The position numbers and the translations under genes are program-made. Shown one piece after another: positions 11,001 through 23,100 of a stretch of 64,000 nt of DNA. This stretch comes from Gorsachius magnificus (lineage: Eukaryota > Chordata > Aves > Pelecaniformes > Ardeidae): positions 122,761,988 through 122,825,987 of the forward strand of contig CM067082.1 of the NCBI GenBank assembly GCA_034008185.1, in the 5' to 3' direction. Position 1 is the first letter of the stretch. Each line of letters starts with the position of its first letter. The notes beneath the pieces were generated by a model. It was not told the origin of the DNA and searched no databases. It saw only the letters and a program-made list of their open reading frames with translations.

Positions 11001-14000
11001 AGGAGGCTTGCCTGGGTGATCTCAGCCCTTAATTTTGGTTGTCTTTTTCCTCAGCATTGCACTTACCTAGTTATTTTAGCTGTCACTGATTTAGGAGAGT
11101 TGAAAGAAAGAAATGAAAATACCTTCAGCTGGGGGCAAGCCTGAAGTTACATTCTTAAGTATCATAGTCCAAGATAAAGGAAAAGCTTTGAGGCTCTTCT
11201 TTTTTTTTTTATCACCACTTTATTCATGCTGTGTTCTCATTGCCTCCTAGGTCTTCAATTTTTGTGACTCAGCATAGGTCTCCTGAAGGGAATTCGAAGC
11301 TCCACTGAATACCACCTGCTGAACGTTGGCCAGAGTACCTAAACCCTCCAAATTTCTAACGGGTCTTTTGTGAGATTGGTGGAACTATCAAATTGGCATT
11401 ACTTCTCCGTAACGAAGGAGACACACTATGACTTTGGGGGCCTTTGAAGGAGATGAGTCCTGCTGGGATTTGCAGGGACTGTTATTCTTTAGTTATATTC
11501 CTCAGTACTTTACAGTCTGGAGAGCTGTGACAGCAAATTCCCACAAGGCTCCAAGTAGAGCAGTTAAAATCCAGGGTAGGATAAAAACTCTTGTTTGAAA
11601 CTCTTGGAGAAAGAGTCAAACTGTTATTTAAAAACATTAATATTTTTTTAAATGAACAGCTCCCTTCCACTGAGATTGAAAGTTATTACTTTTTAGATTC
11701 CTCTCACACTTTTGTTGTTAACAAAACCTGAATATGAAATATCCCTAAAGTTCCAGATCATCCATTTGTTTGGCAAACTATCCAAAAGTTCAAATCTGTA
11801 CGCTATTCTGAAGCAACCCAACACAGATCTTTTGAGACTGGAAACTAGATCAGATGCCTCGGAGAGACCAGAACCTTATGCACGACATAGATGTCCATAT
11901 GACTATTTCTTAGGTCAGAAACAATAAATATACTTTTCCTCGTGTTTTTGTGCAGCTCTGTTGATCTCGGTCAGAAGTAGCTGGTACAGAAACATGCCTT
12001 TATTAGATTGGCCCGTTGGTTTTGACCGTGTCCTCTCCTGGTGACAAGCCCTAACTGCAGTAATGAGGCTGTGGTAGAGCTCCATTAACTCAGGTCATCA
12101 AGGCTTGAACTTTCTGACGACAGCTTGTCCTGGTCCTCTCTTGCTGCAGTATCTGGGAGAGTTTGGACACTGCTAGTTTGTTACACAAGAATGATAAATG
12201 GTTTGTTTTAAAGTTTGCTTGGGAAGTATCAGCACAGGCTCTGAGCAGAAGTTCAGATGTATCTTGTCTTTCCATTCCCTTCATCTGTCCCCAGCAGTAG
12301 GGACGTAGGATATTAGAGGCCATGGCTCAAAACCTTCCTCTTGTATTTGTATAAATTATCTTGAAAAGCAATACAGCTTTTATGGATGTGATTAAGAGAG
12401 ACCCTGTAGCTCAGCATTTACCCTTCTTTCCTAGGTCCTAAACAGGCAGACGTGGGCCTGAACAGTACATTCCTATAGTTTGCGTGAGAGCCTTATCCAC
12501 AGTTATTTGCACAGTTATTGCATGTAAATTAACTACCTCCTGTTTTCTGCCCAATTCTGCAAATGCCACTGAAATGCCTTTGTGAAGCTAGCTCCTCCTT
12601 CCCAAATTCCCTTTGCTTTTCCTAAAAAAAGCCTGAAAAAAATTTTTTTCTTAGATGCAAGCCATTTTTTGATTAGCCAAGGAAGGAAATATTTTCCATT
12701 CTGGGTCTAAAAGAAACAAATTCTCTCTCTCCAGTTCAGCCACCAAATTAAAAACAATTGATGATTTGCACAGCTCTTGTGAAAACCATGGTCTCTGCAG
12801 CAGCTCATGACAATTTCCATGACAATACTGTACATTAATATGCTTTATGGGTACAGGCTCACACTGCAACGTAGGACACTTTTACAATGATCCCTGACTA
12901 TATCACATGTGTCTGTAGCAAACAATGAATCTAATGCTGCACTTGTAAAAGATTTATGATTCAGAGAGCAGAAGATAAATGATTCCAGTCCCTGGATGCT
13001 TTAAGAGCAAGTTCCTTTAGCTCATATGGTTAAAATTGATCTTTCCATTGTCTCTTGTATGGAATGACCAAAACTAATGATGTTAGGTAATCAATATGAA
13101 AAGCTGTGCATAAAGAATTAAACCAAGAAATAATGGATTGCTGTGTCAAAGGCCTCCAGACAGTAAGAAATCGGTGCTGACTGGACGCATCAAAGAGACA
13201 TCCAGACCTTTGGGTATTTCACTTCAGCCTGTACCCACACCTAGAACAAAGGATCCCCTTTTTATTCAGAAACAAAAACAAGAAGGAGAGCAAGCCAAAA
13301 ATAATACTGCATTGTCAGACACATGGCCTCCCTATAACCTGCAACCTTTGAGAGTTATCAGTGCTCGGTTAACCTGCAAAAGAGCAGAAAGGAGGACTTG
13401 AAGGCCAAGGAAGGGAATGGAACTGGAGCTGGAATAAAAATCCTCTGTATATTATCTGCAGTCCTGGAGTCTGCTCAGTGCCTCAATCTCTCCAGGGTTT
13501 CTTCATTTGCTTTGTAGAGTCCCTTCGGTTTATACATGTGAAAACAAAGCACTACAACTCTAAATAGTAAGATCAATGAAATCTGGTTTCCAGTGGCTCT
13601 GTAGTTTTGTGTTTGGAGTCTTTGCTGACTAATAAGCTATGAGGCTTTTGTCTAGTGATGGTTGGGGAATTCATAGTAGTCCTCTCCTTGCGGATGCGCT
13701 AATGTCTACTACCTGTGAGTTTGCATGGTTGAGCTTGCTCGGCGGCCTTTCTGCCAGTGTGGGAACCACTGGGATCTGTCTCTTCTACATGGCTGACTAT
13801 TTAATGAAATTTGCAGAATTTCACATCTTTGAGACTCCTACCGCTCTGTCAATTCTAGTTAAAATCAGTCGCTAAGTTCATGGAGGGAGGGGAGAGAGAA
13901 GGCACTGACACGCGGATGCTTTGGTATTGTGCATCATTGCACAGATCTCATTTTCTCAGGAAATCAGAGGGCAGTTGCTAAGTAGCAAGCCTTTCTTTGG

Positions 14001-15640
14001 GGATTTAAACATGGCTATAGTGATGTTCCATGGACAAGGTTTGACGAGCATGTTGGTTGGAGCCTGCCTGGTGTGGCACAGTGTTAACCTGCGCAGTAGC
14101 CACAGCAGGCGGTAGGAGAGCTCACGGACAGACAGCTTAGTCTCTGTCTTCTCTCCTTTCCATCTAAAATGACATCCACCACAGAGAAATGGTTCATTCT
14201 TGCTCTGAAATACACAGAAACTTGATATTGTTGTGCACACACTCGTTGCTGCTACATAGCTCTTGCTGTTTACTTTCCCTAATTTTTCCACACATCATGT
14301 GTGGACTTTAATTTTTCTCTTGCTGCTTTTCTTGTTATTTTTCACAGCCCTTTTCACACTTCTGAAATAAAGATTTTCTGTTGCGTCTGTTTGAAGCCAT
14401 CTAATGAGGGTGAGTCTTGAAGCAGAGCGGGACTGAAGTTACTGAGCGATTCACCACTTCTCACTCTGTCTGTCTGGAGGGAGAAAGATGGGGAAAAAGG
14501 AGGGAAAGCTGGGATGTAGAATAACTTTTGAGAGTTTTTCTTTCCTCCTTTGGGTATTAGAGTGTAGAAAAAGTTTTAGTTTCCACTTGAATCTTCCAGG
14601 CAGGATTTGTACTGACATACCCCATGAGGCTCATCAGTTCCTAACATCCAGACATAAAAGGTACAAGCAGAGGCTTGGAGATCAGTTGGCACAGTCTCTT
14701 TTCCACCAGAAGGAGTATACATTTCTGTGGATGACAATTTGGCTCCATTCATGCTAAAGAATGTACCTTTCTTTCCCTGAACAGTTATCCCAAGGACATA
14801 GGCTGATCCCCTCCAGATAGGTCTGGATCCCCTTGGGCCACTGGAAGCCCCATGTATCCCTGAAATTCAAAGACTCACAGCTTGGGAGAGCTCAGCTTTC
14901 TTTCCAGATTGTGAATTCCCAAAATAGGAACCACCCAAGGCTGCTCTAGAAGATGGGATAACTAATTTTTAAGGGATTTCAGATCTGAAGAACTTCATCT
15001 AGGGACCCTGGCAATGGCAAACTGACTACCTCATGCCCACCACTAATTTTAATAGTGGACATGCAGCTAACCTCCAGACATGGCTTAAAAACTTGGAGGC
15101 AAGGAGCAAACACATTGCAGAAGATGTACTTACATGAGGACTGGCTTGCTCCTGGGGTGCACACATGCGTTATAGAGGAGCCTACCTCTGGGGTTTGCTG
15201 CCCCCAGACTATCTTGACAGATGGTGGATACAAAAAGGGGGACCTTGGGGAGTTCCCCCCTTCTGTATTGACCACATCTTGTCTTTTCTGCCCTGTGGAT
15301 GACCAATGGATGCCCACCAGGGCCAGCAGGAATAGTTCCACCCTAGCGGTGGGAGGCAGGAGAGCAGGAGTAATGTCTCTGGGGTGCCAGAACAAAGTAA
15401 GGCTGAAACCCAAGATACTGGGGCCTTTTAGCCTGGGTGCTATGGGCTGTGCTGGTCCCTCTGAGGTCCTGGGTTTTGCTGCCTGCAAGTCATGGCACCA
15501 TCCACCCTTCCCCTGAATCCTCATCCGTTCATGAGAAAGGACTTCAGTTCTTTATCTTCTACCTCAAAGCTCTTTTTTCCCCCTCCCTATATCCCATTCT
15601 ATTGATTTTAGTCCCAGTCTTGCTCCATTTAACCCAGTGT
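8096..15640. other. Non-coding stretch, no gene recognised
   Basis: No exon, RNA gene or named repeat is supported across these 7.5 kb. Frames of about 60-180 codons occur, the largest near 9.0-9.4 and 15.0-15.5 kb, but they overlap frames on the opposite strand and lack domains. Short A/T runs occur near 9.49, 9.66, 11.20 and 12.64 kb. Confidence 0.5.
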
Positions 15641-15649
15641 TAGAGGTCT

Positions 15650-15980
15650 AGACCTTAAATATTTATTCACTTAATGTAGCCAAATGCAGCCAATAGCAAT
15701 TAAAGGCCTGACCTCTAACACCCCGCTGAAGCAACCGGCCAAAGTTAGAGGCTCATCATCACATGAGAAATCTGAGGTAATTAGACCCCCTTCAGCCCCT
15801 GCTTCCCTTCCCCCAACCCCCGCCCCAAATACTCTGTAAAATAATACCGTGGCACTAAATTAGACCTCATTACCTATTGAGTCACTCGATCCAGACCTCC
15901 CTTACATAGTAATGAGTACTGATTTATTGTGATCATTATTTGGGCATTACAGGTCACTAAATAACATGCTCTGCCCACAC
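15650..15980. promoter_or_regulatory. Candidate conserved non-coding element (homeodomain and nuclear-receptor-like motifs)
   Basis: This block carries CAATTAAA (about 15697-15704), GTAATTAG (15777-15784), repeated AATTAGACC and GACCTC phrases, a TGACCT half-site (15709-15714) and an AGGTCA half-site (15951-15956). A short C-rich interval sits in the middle. Dense TAATTA-type homeodomain cores mixed with nuclear-receptor half-sites and no coding potential are typical of vertebrate developmental enhancers. The call is inferred from texture and motifs; no alignment was available. Confidence 0.4.
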
Positions 15981-16665
15981 ATGTCTTCTGAGCTAATAAA
16001 TATCCTTATAGGAAATATTTTTGAGTGAACTAGCCTTCAGGTTGGTTCAGTAACTTAAGTCACATTCATTTTCTTAATGCATGTGGTGCTTTGATAGGAA
16101 AGCCGCAGGGATGGAGGCAGAAAAGGAGGCACAGAAAAATCCCCAAACACAGCTTTTCTCAAGCTGGGGTTTCTGGATGGAAACTGGGGAAGTGGTGCAG
16201 AGCGAGGTCAGTGGGGAAGATCAGAAACAACCTTAGAAAATGTGTATTTAAAATCAACCAGCCCCCCTAGGGCTTGATCTGAAGCTCAGTAAAGTAATGG
16301 AAAGATTCCCATTGAGCTTAATGGACCTTGGACCACATCCAGGTGTGCTTGCAGGTATAAATGTATGTGCATCACTTGTGCACACACACATAAACTACTA
16401 TAGATTTCCTAAAAAATTCAGAGTAAATTAAAATAATTCAAAACTTTACTCCAGGAACCAAGCGACATTGGTTTTTCTGGAATTTTACACCCTCTCCCTT
16501 GCTACGGTAGCTATTGTACAGAACTGGGGAAGATTCAAATTTGGCAGAGCTGAAATGATATTGTTTGTTGTATTTATCTAGGTAAAATCTTCAAAGGACC
16601 CATCAATTTCAGTTAAAAGGTGAACAAAGCAAATCCATTTCTGAAATATGCGGGTATATATTTTC
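15981..16665. other. Non-coding stretch between candidate regulatory blocks
   Basis: No gene is recognised. The first 100 bases still have an AT-rich, motif-dense texture and may belong to the flanking candidate element. The rest is unremarkable apart from a short CA run (CACACACACA) near 16380. Confidence 0.5.
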
Positions 16666-16749
16666 AAAAGAGAAAATGGAAGATTAAAAAAGGAGAAAAA
16701 AAGAAAAAAAGAAGATTCATGATTCAAGAAAGATAAAGAAGAAAGGGAT
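16666..16749. repeat. Purine-rich (A/G) tract
   Basis: About 84 bases are dominated by A and G on the plus strand, with repeated GAAAAA and AAAGAA units and only a few pyrimidines. It is low-complexity sequence and could form unusual duplex or triplex structures. No function is implied. Confidence 0.8.
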
Positions 16750-16779
16750 TAAAACCCCACTTTGCTAGCCATCACACAA

Positions 16780-17160
16780 AATGTTTTATTGGCTTACTCC
16801 TAGCAAATCCTATAATACATTTTCATTATTTATAGAAATAATCCTGGATTAGTTTGCCATAAAGAAATTGGGCTGGACTGTTTTAAAAATTACAGAAATT
16901 AGATGAAATCAGGCTCTTTGAATTATCCATGAGCATTGGGTTAATATAATCAATACTTCAGCCATTACAGGTTGACGTTACATCTCGAGACAATTTTCTA
17001 ACTTAATAAGATTAGAAATAATAAACTGGTATTATTTCTTTGCGAATTGGGGCCTCTGACCTAGTAATTTAATGGCTTCATTATTACAGCCGTGGAATGC
17101 AGAAAGACCCAGCACGCTCCCTATTATCACAATCGTGCTTTGTCCAAATCATGTGACTTT
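16780..17160. promoter_or_regulatory. Candidate conserved non-coding element
   Basis: This AT-rich, non-coding block has many TAAT cores, including GGATTAG (16846-16852), TTAATATAAT near 16940, TAATTTAATGG near 17065 and ATTATTACAG near 17080. It also has a GTTGACG phrase near 16971 and a TGACCT half-site near 17056. It lacks simple-repeat structure. The texture matches enhancer-type conserved elements; conservation itself was not tested. Confidence 0.35.
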
Positions 17161-18707
17161 TAAAATAGTAAAATAAAAACTTAGTAAACAATTTCAAAGG
17201 TCTGTGGTGGACATTTTTCACTAGGCACTGTATGATATGCCAGATCATGCTTGTGATTTTATTTTCGGTCCATTGCACTGTAATAGTATAGCGTGTATGC
17301 TTTCACATTTAAAAAAGAATGAAAAAAGCTTCCTTTACATATTTTTGGAAGGACAATACTGGCGAAGCTTTCAGTGCTTTGCGCTCCCGCTGTTTTTTGG
17401 TGGCTGCTACTCAGACGTGTTTACTTTGCAATAGGGAAGGAAAAATAGTCTCGGTCATAGAAATAGGGGTCCAAGTCTGGCTTTTCCACTCTTCACCTCA
17501 TGTGGTTGAACGTGAGCCCTGTGGAGGTCAGGGCGGAGAATTCTTCTTGTGCCAGGACACCCAGGATTTCACTCTTCCATCAGTTTCTGATCCAGAGAGT
17601 GGGGACTTGGTAGGAAATTTCCTTTCTCCTGCTATGTAACTGTTTTGTCTATTCATGTATCAGGTCCAGAACGCAGATTTCCATTTGCCACGTGCAGCTC
17701 TGAGCACCAGAGATTACTGATCCCAGCTAATGCCTTGCCGGGATGCAAATAATAGCTGTGGTAAACTTCATGCAGTGAGGCATGGGGCAAATAACACCAA
17801 TAATTCAGCAGTTTGATAGGAAACGTGTAGGACACCCATGCATACAGTGATGTGCCCAAGGGAAATAACACCCCAGTGGGCACAAAGAGTAACCCAAACC
17901 AGGGACCGGGATGCTCACAGGTGCTGAAGCTGGTTTTTAGGATGCAGGACATATGGCAGGGCATAACTCTTCCTCAGCAAGAAGACTCAGAAGATGAAAT
18001 CTTATCTTTCCTTCCCTTTTCTCCTCCCTGTGCAAGACACACTTCAATCCTACCTGCTAGAAAATAGTTCTGCTTTAGCGTACAGCTGCAGTGCAGAGAT
18101 GCAGGCAAACAGCATTTATTTTGCTCCTTATCTTCTCTCTGCACCATTTCTAACTCACAGCATTCTAGAAAAATAGAAGGGCTTATTCAGAAGGATGCTA
18201 ATTCAGTTATCTCTACCTGTATGTGAGCCCTGTGTGGTCATTTCCAAATCTCTGGGCTAAGCTTATTCACATACACACATCTGTTAAAGCAAATGCTTTC
18301 TGTAAGCTTTAAAGGAAACATAATCCAGGATGATAAAACATCAAGGAAAACAGAAGACTCAACCAAGCAATCACCCCTCTGAACTTCTGCTTGAGAGATG
18401 TCTGCGGTCAGATGCATTTCTGTGCCTCTGCATCCGTCTTTAATTGGCAGGTTTGCAAGAGCAAGGGAGCGAGAACAAGGACGCACGGAATACTGTGCTT
18501 TCGTCACTGCTTAAGAATGAGGGAAACATCTCTGAATTCCTCTTTGGAAGCGAATGGAGTTATGACAGTTACCCGTCCTTCAGAATTAAGGCTGTAGCTT
18601 TTTAATATTTTGTACTGAAATAATGTAATTTGGGCTTAATTTTAACCCTAGCAGCACTAGTCACACACCAGCATACACGTGCTAATGGATCCACCCTGCT
18701 CCCAGAC
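17161..18707. other. Non-coding stretch, no gene recognised
   Basis: No exon, RNA gene or repeat is supported. The frames present are under about 110 codons and without domain resemblance. Confidence 0.5.
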
Positions 18708-19007
18708 CTAATTCCCTAATTCCACAAGGGGGAAAAATGAGACCTTGGGGGGTTTGCTCAGGGACACCTGGGACTGCAGCCATCGGGAGAGCGGAGAAAT
18801 GCAGCATTCCTGCGTCTTGGCAGGGAGAGCTGACACACGTGCTCCCCATTTCATCTGCTGGGCTCCTTCTGCGTGGTTGTCGCAGGCCAGCTGGTCTTTG
18901 ATGTCCTTCACTAACTGAAGGTAGCGCAGGTCAGGAGGGGGCAGTGGTTTCAGATACGTAATGAGAAGTTCTTGATTGGCAGTGCTTTTGCTCAGCTTCA
19001 TAATCAC
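18708..19007 (-). other. Unassigned open frame, possible exon or chance ORF
   Basis: A minus-strand frame of 99 codons reads from GTG at 19005-19007, with an ATG two codons later at 18999-19001. Its first half or so, up to about residue 55, has protein-like composition: a leucine and charged-residue pattern and the phrase LKPLPPPDLRYLQLVKDIKD. The second half reads like chance translation. I recognise no family. A coding exon would need a minus-strand acceptor upstream, but the upstream sequence is an A-rich run, a poor acceptor. Chance is the more likely explanation. Confidence 0.12.
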
Positions 19008-19017
19008 TTGATTAGGT

Positions 19018-19041
19018 TTTTTTTCTCTTTGCTTTTAACAG
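19018..19041 (+). other. Polypyrimidine tract with acceptor-like end
   Basis: A T-rich tract ends in TTTTAACAG on the plus strand, a fair 3' splice acceptor match, followed by an AT-rich sequence without a convincing exon. Recorded as a possible acceptor for an untranslated or non-coding transcript only. Confidence 0.15.
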
Positions 19042-19919
19042 ATAAAAAGTATTTCGCTGTTGCAATAAAAGAGCACTTTGATGGTGGAAACACTTTTTTC
19101 AGTAGCCAGAAAATAAATATGTATGTATAAGTACATTTATATATAGAGAAAAAATATTTGCTTTCAGCATGGAATTAACCCTAAGATAGGAGGCGTTTAT
19201 ACGACCTGTGGTACCACTGTTAGCTTTGTGGAAACACTATTTTCTGTCTCCCACAAACGTGTTGGCATTTTTTATGACACTGTATATTTCCAGTCACCCT
19301 GGACGCATAACCTGTGCCCATTTAGAAACACGGCACTGGAATAAAAAGCCACAGACGCTGCAAGCTCAAAGCAGTGATGGGGTATTTTGCCCACGACACA
19401 TGCTTTCGGCAGCACATACAGTGCCCCTTCCTTCAGCAACTGCGACCAGTCTCTGGTTAATGTCTCCGAAACAGCTTGTTAAGACTGTTACTACAAATTA
19501 GAGTCTGGATCATTCTAAAACAAAAATAGACTTCTTTCATCTTCCAGATGGCTGTCTGATTGGGAACTGGGCAAGATCACATTTCAGGTTGTGACTTAAT
19601 GATTCAGGACAATATTTATGGTTATTACCTGACAGAGAGCAGCGAGGAAAATTAAAGCACAGACCCATGTTTCATTTATGACAAAAAACAAATTCATGAC
19701 AGTTCTGTATATTAGAGGTGGCATCTTTTGCCTGGGGCAAAGCCCGAGCATAGCTCCACAACTGAGCCAGACCTGCCAGGGGCTGCTGTGAGAGCCCGAC
19801 CAGACCAGCCTTGCCATCCCCGCTTTGATATATGTGCTATCGGCGGAAACAATCTGGTGCTTCCCTTGGAGGAGGTCTTAGGCAGGCAAGATACAGCTAT
19901 GAGTGAGAGCTTTCAGAGG
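19042..19919. other. Non-coding stretch, no gene recognised
   Basis: AT-rich at first, including a TATGTATAAGTACATTTATATATA-like segment near 19120-19146, then ordinary sequence. No gene or named repeat is supported. Confidence 0.5.
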
Positions 19920-20110
19920 GGGAAAATAACATAATTATACAGCGTATTTATTTGATGGCTGCGGTTCTCTGAAATATTATTCTTTGGGGCATGTTTTTGA
20001 CATAATTATTGCCACAGGATAATCCCTTCTGGAGAAAACATGGAGTAATTATGCATGCCAGTTGTAGATATGATTCTGCATGTGATTTTCCCTGCAAACG
20101 ATACCAGCCA
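19920..20110. promoter_or_regulatory. Candidate conserved non-coding element (POU/homeodomain-like)
   Basis: The block contains CATAATTAT twice (near 19930 and 20001), an Otx/bicoid-type TAATCC at 20020-20025, and TAATTATGCAT at 20046-20056, which joins a homeodomain core to an octamer-like ATGCAT. It is AT-rich, not a simple repeat, and has no coding potential. This looks like a developmental enhancer core, but the call rests on motifs only. Confidence 0.35.
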
Positions 20111-23100
20111 GTGGGGGTGCAGGGTATTTTGAAGCAATGGGCAATGGTGTTCGGCTAAATCAAATTGAAGCCACAGCTCTGCTGCCTCTTTCCTGAAGGA
20201 AAGAAATTTATTAGTGCTCCTCTCCTGGTTAATCCTTTGCTTTGCATATGGAACAGACTGGCACTTTTTTTTATTGTGAGCTGCTAAAAAAATAAATAGC
20301 CCTTATGAAAGTGACTGCAACCCACAGCTTTGGGCTTCCTGTAAATCGGCTTCGGACTGCAGCATTTCTTAATAAAACAAACAATTCTGAGAGATGAGAC
20401 GTAGCTGTTGAAAAAAAAATAAATTGGGAAAATGGCTATTCTTCCCATCATTTAAGCTTATTTTATCCCTAAGCTAAAATAAGCTCTGAATTTGCAGTAT
20501 GATACAAGGAATATTGTTTCAATTAAGAGTACCTTATTTTAGGGGTGAATATTCTATCCACATCTGTTAAATATTACTCCAAATCAATCAAAATATTTAT
20601 TATTTAAGCAACATTTTTCCCAGGGGAGAGGTGCTTCTCAGTTATTCTTTGAGCCAGACCTTTCTTCTCCTCCTTTTGCCCCCTTTTGCTGTGCCCTCGC
20701 CCCAGCAATCGCCTGGTCCAGCAGCACCTGGCCACACCACGTCATCCCAGAAATCGTCCCCGCCTGCCTCATTCCCCAGCCCAGCTCTGGTCCTCTTTGT
20801 GGCAGTGCACCAGTGGACCACCAGGCAAATCTGCTCACTGATGTTTGCCGCTAGCTATTTTGATTTATGCTGGGATTTGCAGAGCTGCCCCGGGGAGAGA
20901 AAACCACGGGGTGTGAGGTATTCAAATCCCCTTGTGCAGCACAGAAATATTCTTCTACGGAAAAGGCCAAATTACGAATGTGCAATGAGTCTGGGTGTTT
21001 GCTCTGTTGTTGCATATTGGAGGGACAGAGTTACATAACGAAGGGTTTTTTTTCTTTAGTAGATGCATTTTTATCCTGTTAAAAAAAAGTAGTTTGAGCA
21101 CTGAGACAATGAGGGCAATTTATCTGTTTCCCTCTGGGTCTTCAACTATGCCTGTGGTCAGGAGGTGGCATGCTTAGCTCTCAGCTTTTACCTGCATTTT
21201 GACTGGATTGGGCTTATCGCGAGGGGCTGCGCGAGGATCTGAGCAAGGTCCTTGCTGAAACCCCCAACTTCAGCCCGAATCTGCAAGACCCCTGTAAAAA
21301 CCCAATGCCATGTCTCTCCGGTACGTGAACCTCCCATGGAGGCACCTTGTCTGGTGGCTTTGTGGCGAGGCCTGATCTCCACCATCCCTTTGCACCTCTT
21401 TTTTACTCTTCATCCCCTTCTGAGCACTCCATATAAGAGCCAGGCTCACCCCAGCACAGCATCTCCGGCAGCCTCATGCTTGCAATCCCTTCTGCACCCA
21501 GCATCGTACAAGAGTCAGGAGATTTAAACACTTTCTTAATTATGTAGTGGTAAGCACCTCACTAAAAACGGGGCTGCGGTATACAATTAAAGGAAAAATG
21601 TATAAACTATCTGATGTTGTCGGTATCTGTAGCTCAATGTGAAATTACACCAGGAACAGGAGACTGTTGTCTGAAAAATCCATTTTCTTGTCATTTTTAT
21701 GGCTCTGTTAGATAATAAAATCAAGAGAAAGATGACTAGAATAACAATAGTATCTCTTCCTGGGTGAAAAGATAGGGGGAGGAGGAGGAATGCAGAGATG
21801 GATGTATGAAATCTCTTGTCTAAGTAAACAATCTACATACATTTGCATTTGCATGTAATCATTGATATAAAATGTTGTCTTCATTAACATTAGGAGCTAG
21901 ACATATATGTTACTCCCTCATCCCTGACTTAGCTGCCTCTTCTAAAACAAGGACTGGTGGCTCTTAAACCCATCAAGCAGCCTTAATTCTCCTCATTTGA
22001 CTGTATTATTTCAAGTGCTGTAAGATTTACTAAGGAGTGGTTGACATTAATGAGAGCTGAACATCCAGATCTAGAGGAGAAGAAGCCCAAATTAGGTTTC
22101 ATTGGAATAAATAAGGGATGGGTCACCATATGCCAAGACAAAAAGCAGGATAATATTAAGAACAAGTTTGGGAGGAAACATCTGTGGGTGATAGTCTGCC
22201 CAGTCCTGCTATGGTAGGGAGTTTACCCAGCCTGGCCATTCATCCACAACCCATGCTATGCGAGCAGGTTGAGTTTTGTATTGCTCTGCCAGGGGAGAGG
22301 GGCCTAAAGACACCGACCAGGCATTAATTTCATCTCTATCTCTCACAGAGAGTTGCAGATCTGTCAGTTTTGGGGAGAGTTAAGATCGTCAGATTTGCCC
22401 CCAGCTTCTGCTTCCAACCCAGCCGTTCCTCAGGAGGTTGGTGTGATACCACCACCCTCTATGTCTTGCAACTTGCTAGCATAGCTGCTAATAAGCTACC
22501 CAGCTAACAACAACAACAAAAGGATACAGATATAAAGATATTTTTCATGTGGAGATTTCATAATATTTCACTAGGTAGGTTTACCTATTAAAACACACTG
22601 TTAAAGGTGACATCTCATTCACGTCTGTGAAAAAAAACCCAGACGAGTAAATATCCCAACATCACCTAGTCCTTTCTTTCATAACACGTAGCTTTTACAA
22701 ATGAGTGGTGCAGCCAATCCAGTAAATTCTGCTGCTCTTCCCACAAGGCTTTTTGTATTGCAAGGCTGACTGCTCTGATGCTCTAATGAGCCAGATATTC
22801 CGTAGTGTTTCAAACCAGCATTTTTTTTTCTTAACTAAAAAGAAAAAGAAATTATTTGAATGCAAGGTTCTAAACAGCTATACAACTTTACAGAACGACT
22901 AGGGTAATGAGATGTCTGCAGCAGTCAATCAGGGCAGATGACTTTCACAGAAAAACTCGATGCCTTTCAGATTGTCAAGGAAAAATAAGCCAATGACAAA
23001 AGCATAGCAGCTGTGAGCACACGAAGGAAATTAGTTATAGCAGACTTGTAATTAAGCATTGGAAACTGATCAAAAACATTATCCCGTTAGTTTATACCAC

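Noticed and set aside
13138..13401. 87-codon frame with a Pro/Lys/Gln-rich, protein-like segment
   Set aside because: No ATG start, no recognised domain, and flanks do not give a clear acceptor and donor pair.
14979..15524. 181-codon minus-strand and 153-codon plus-strand frames over the same bases
   Set aside because: Mutually overlapping and without family resemblance or splice context.
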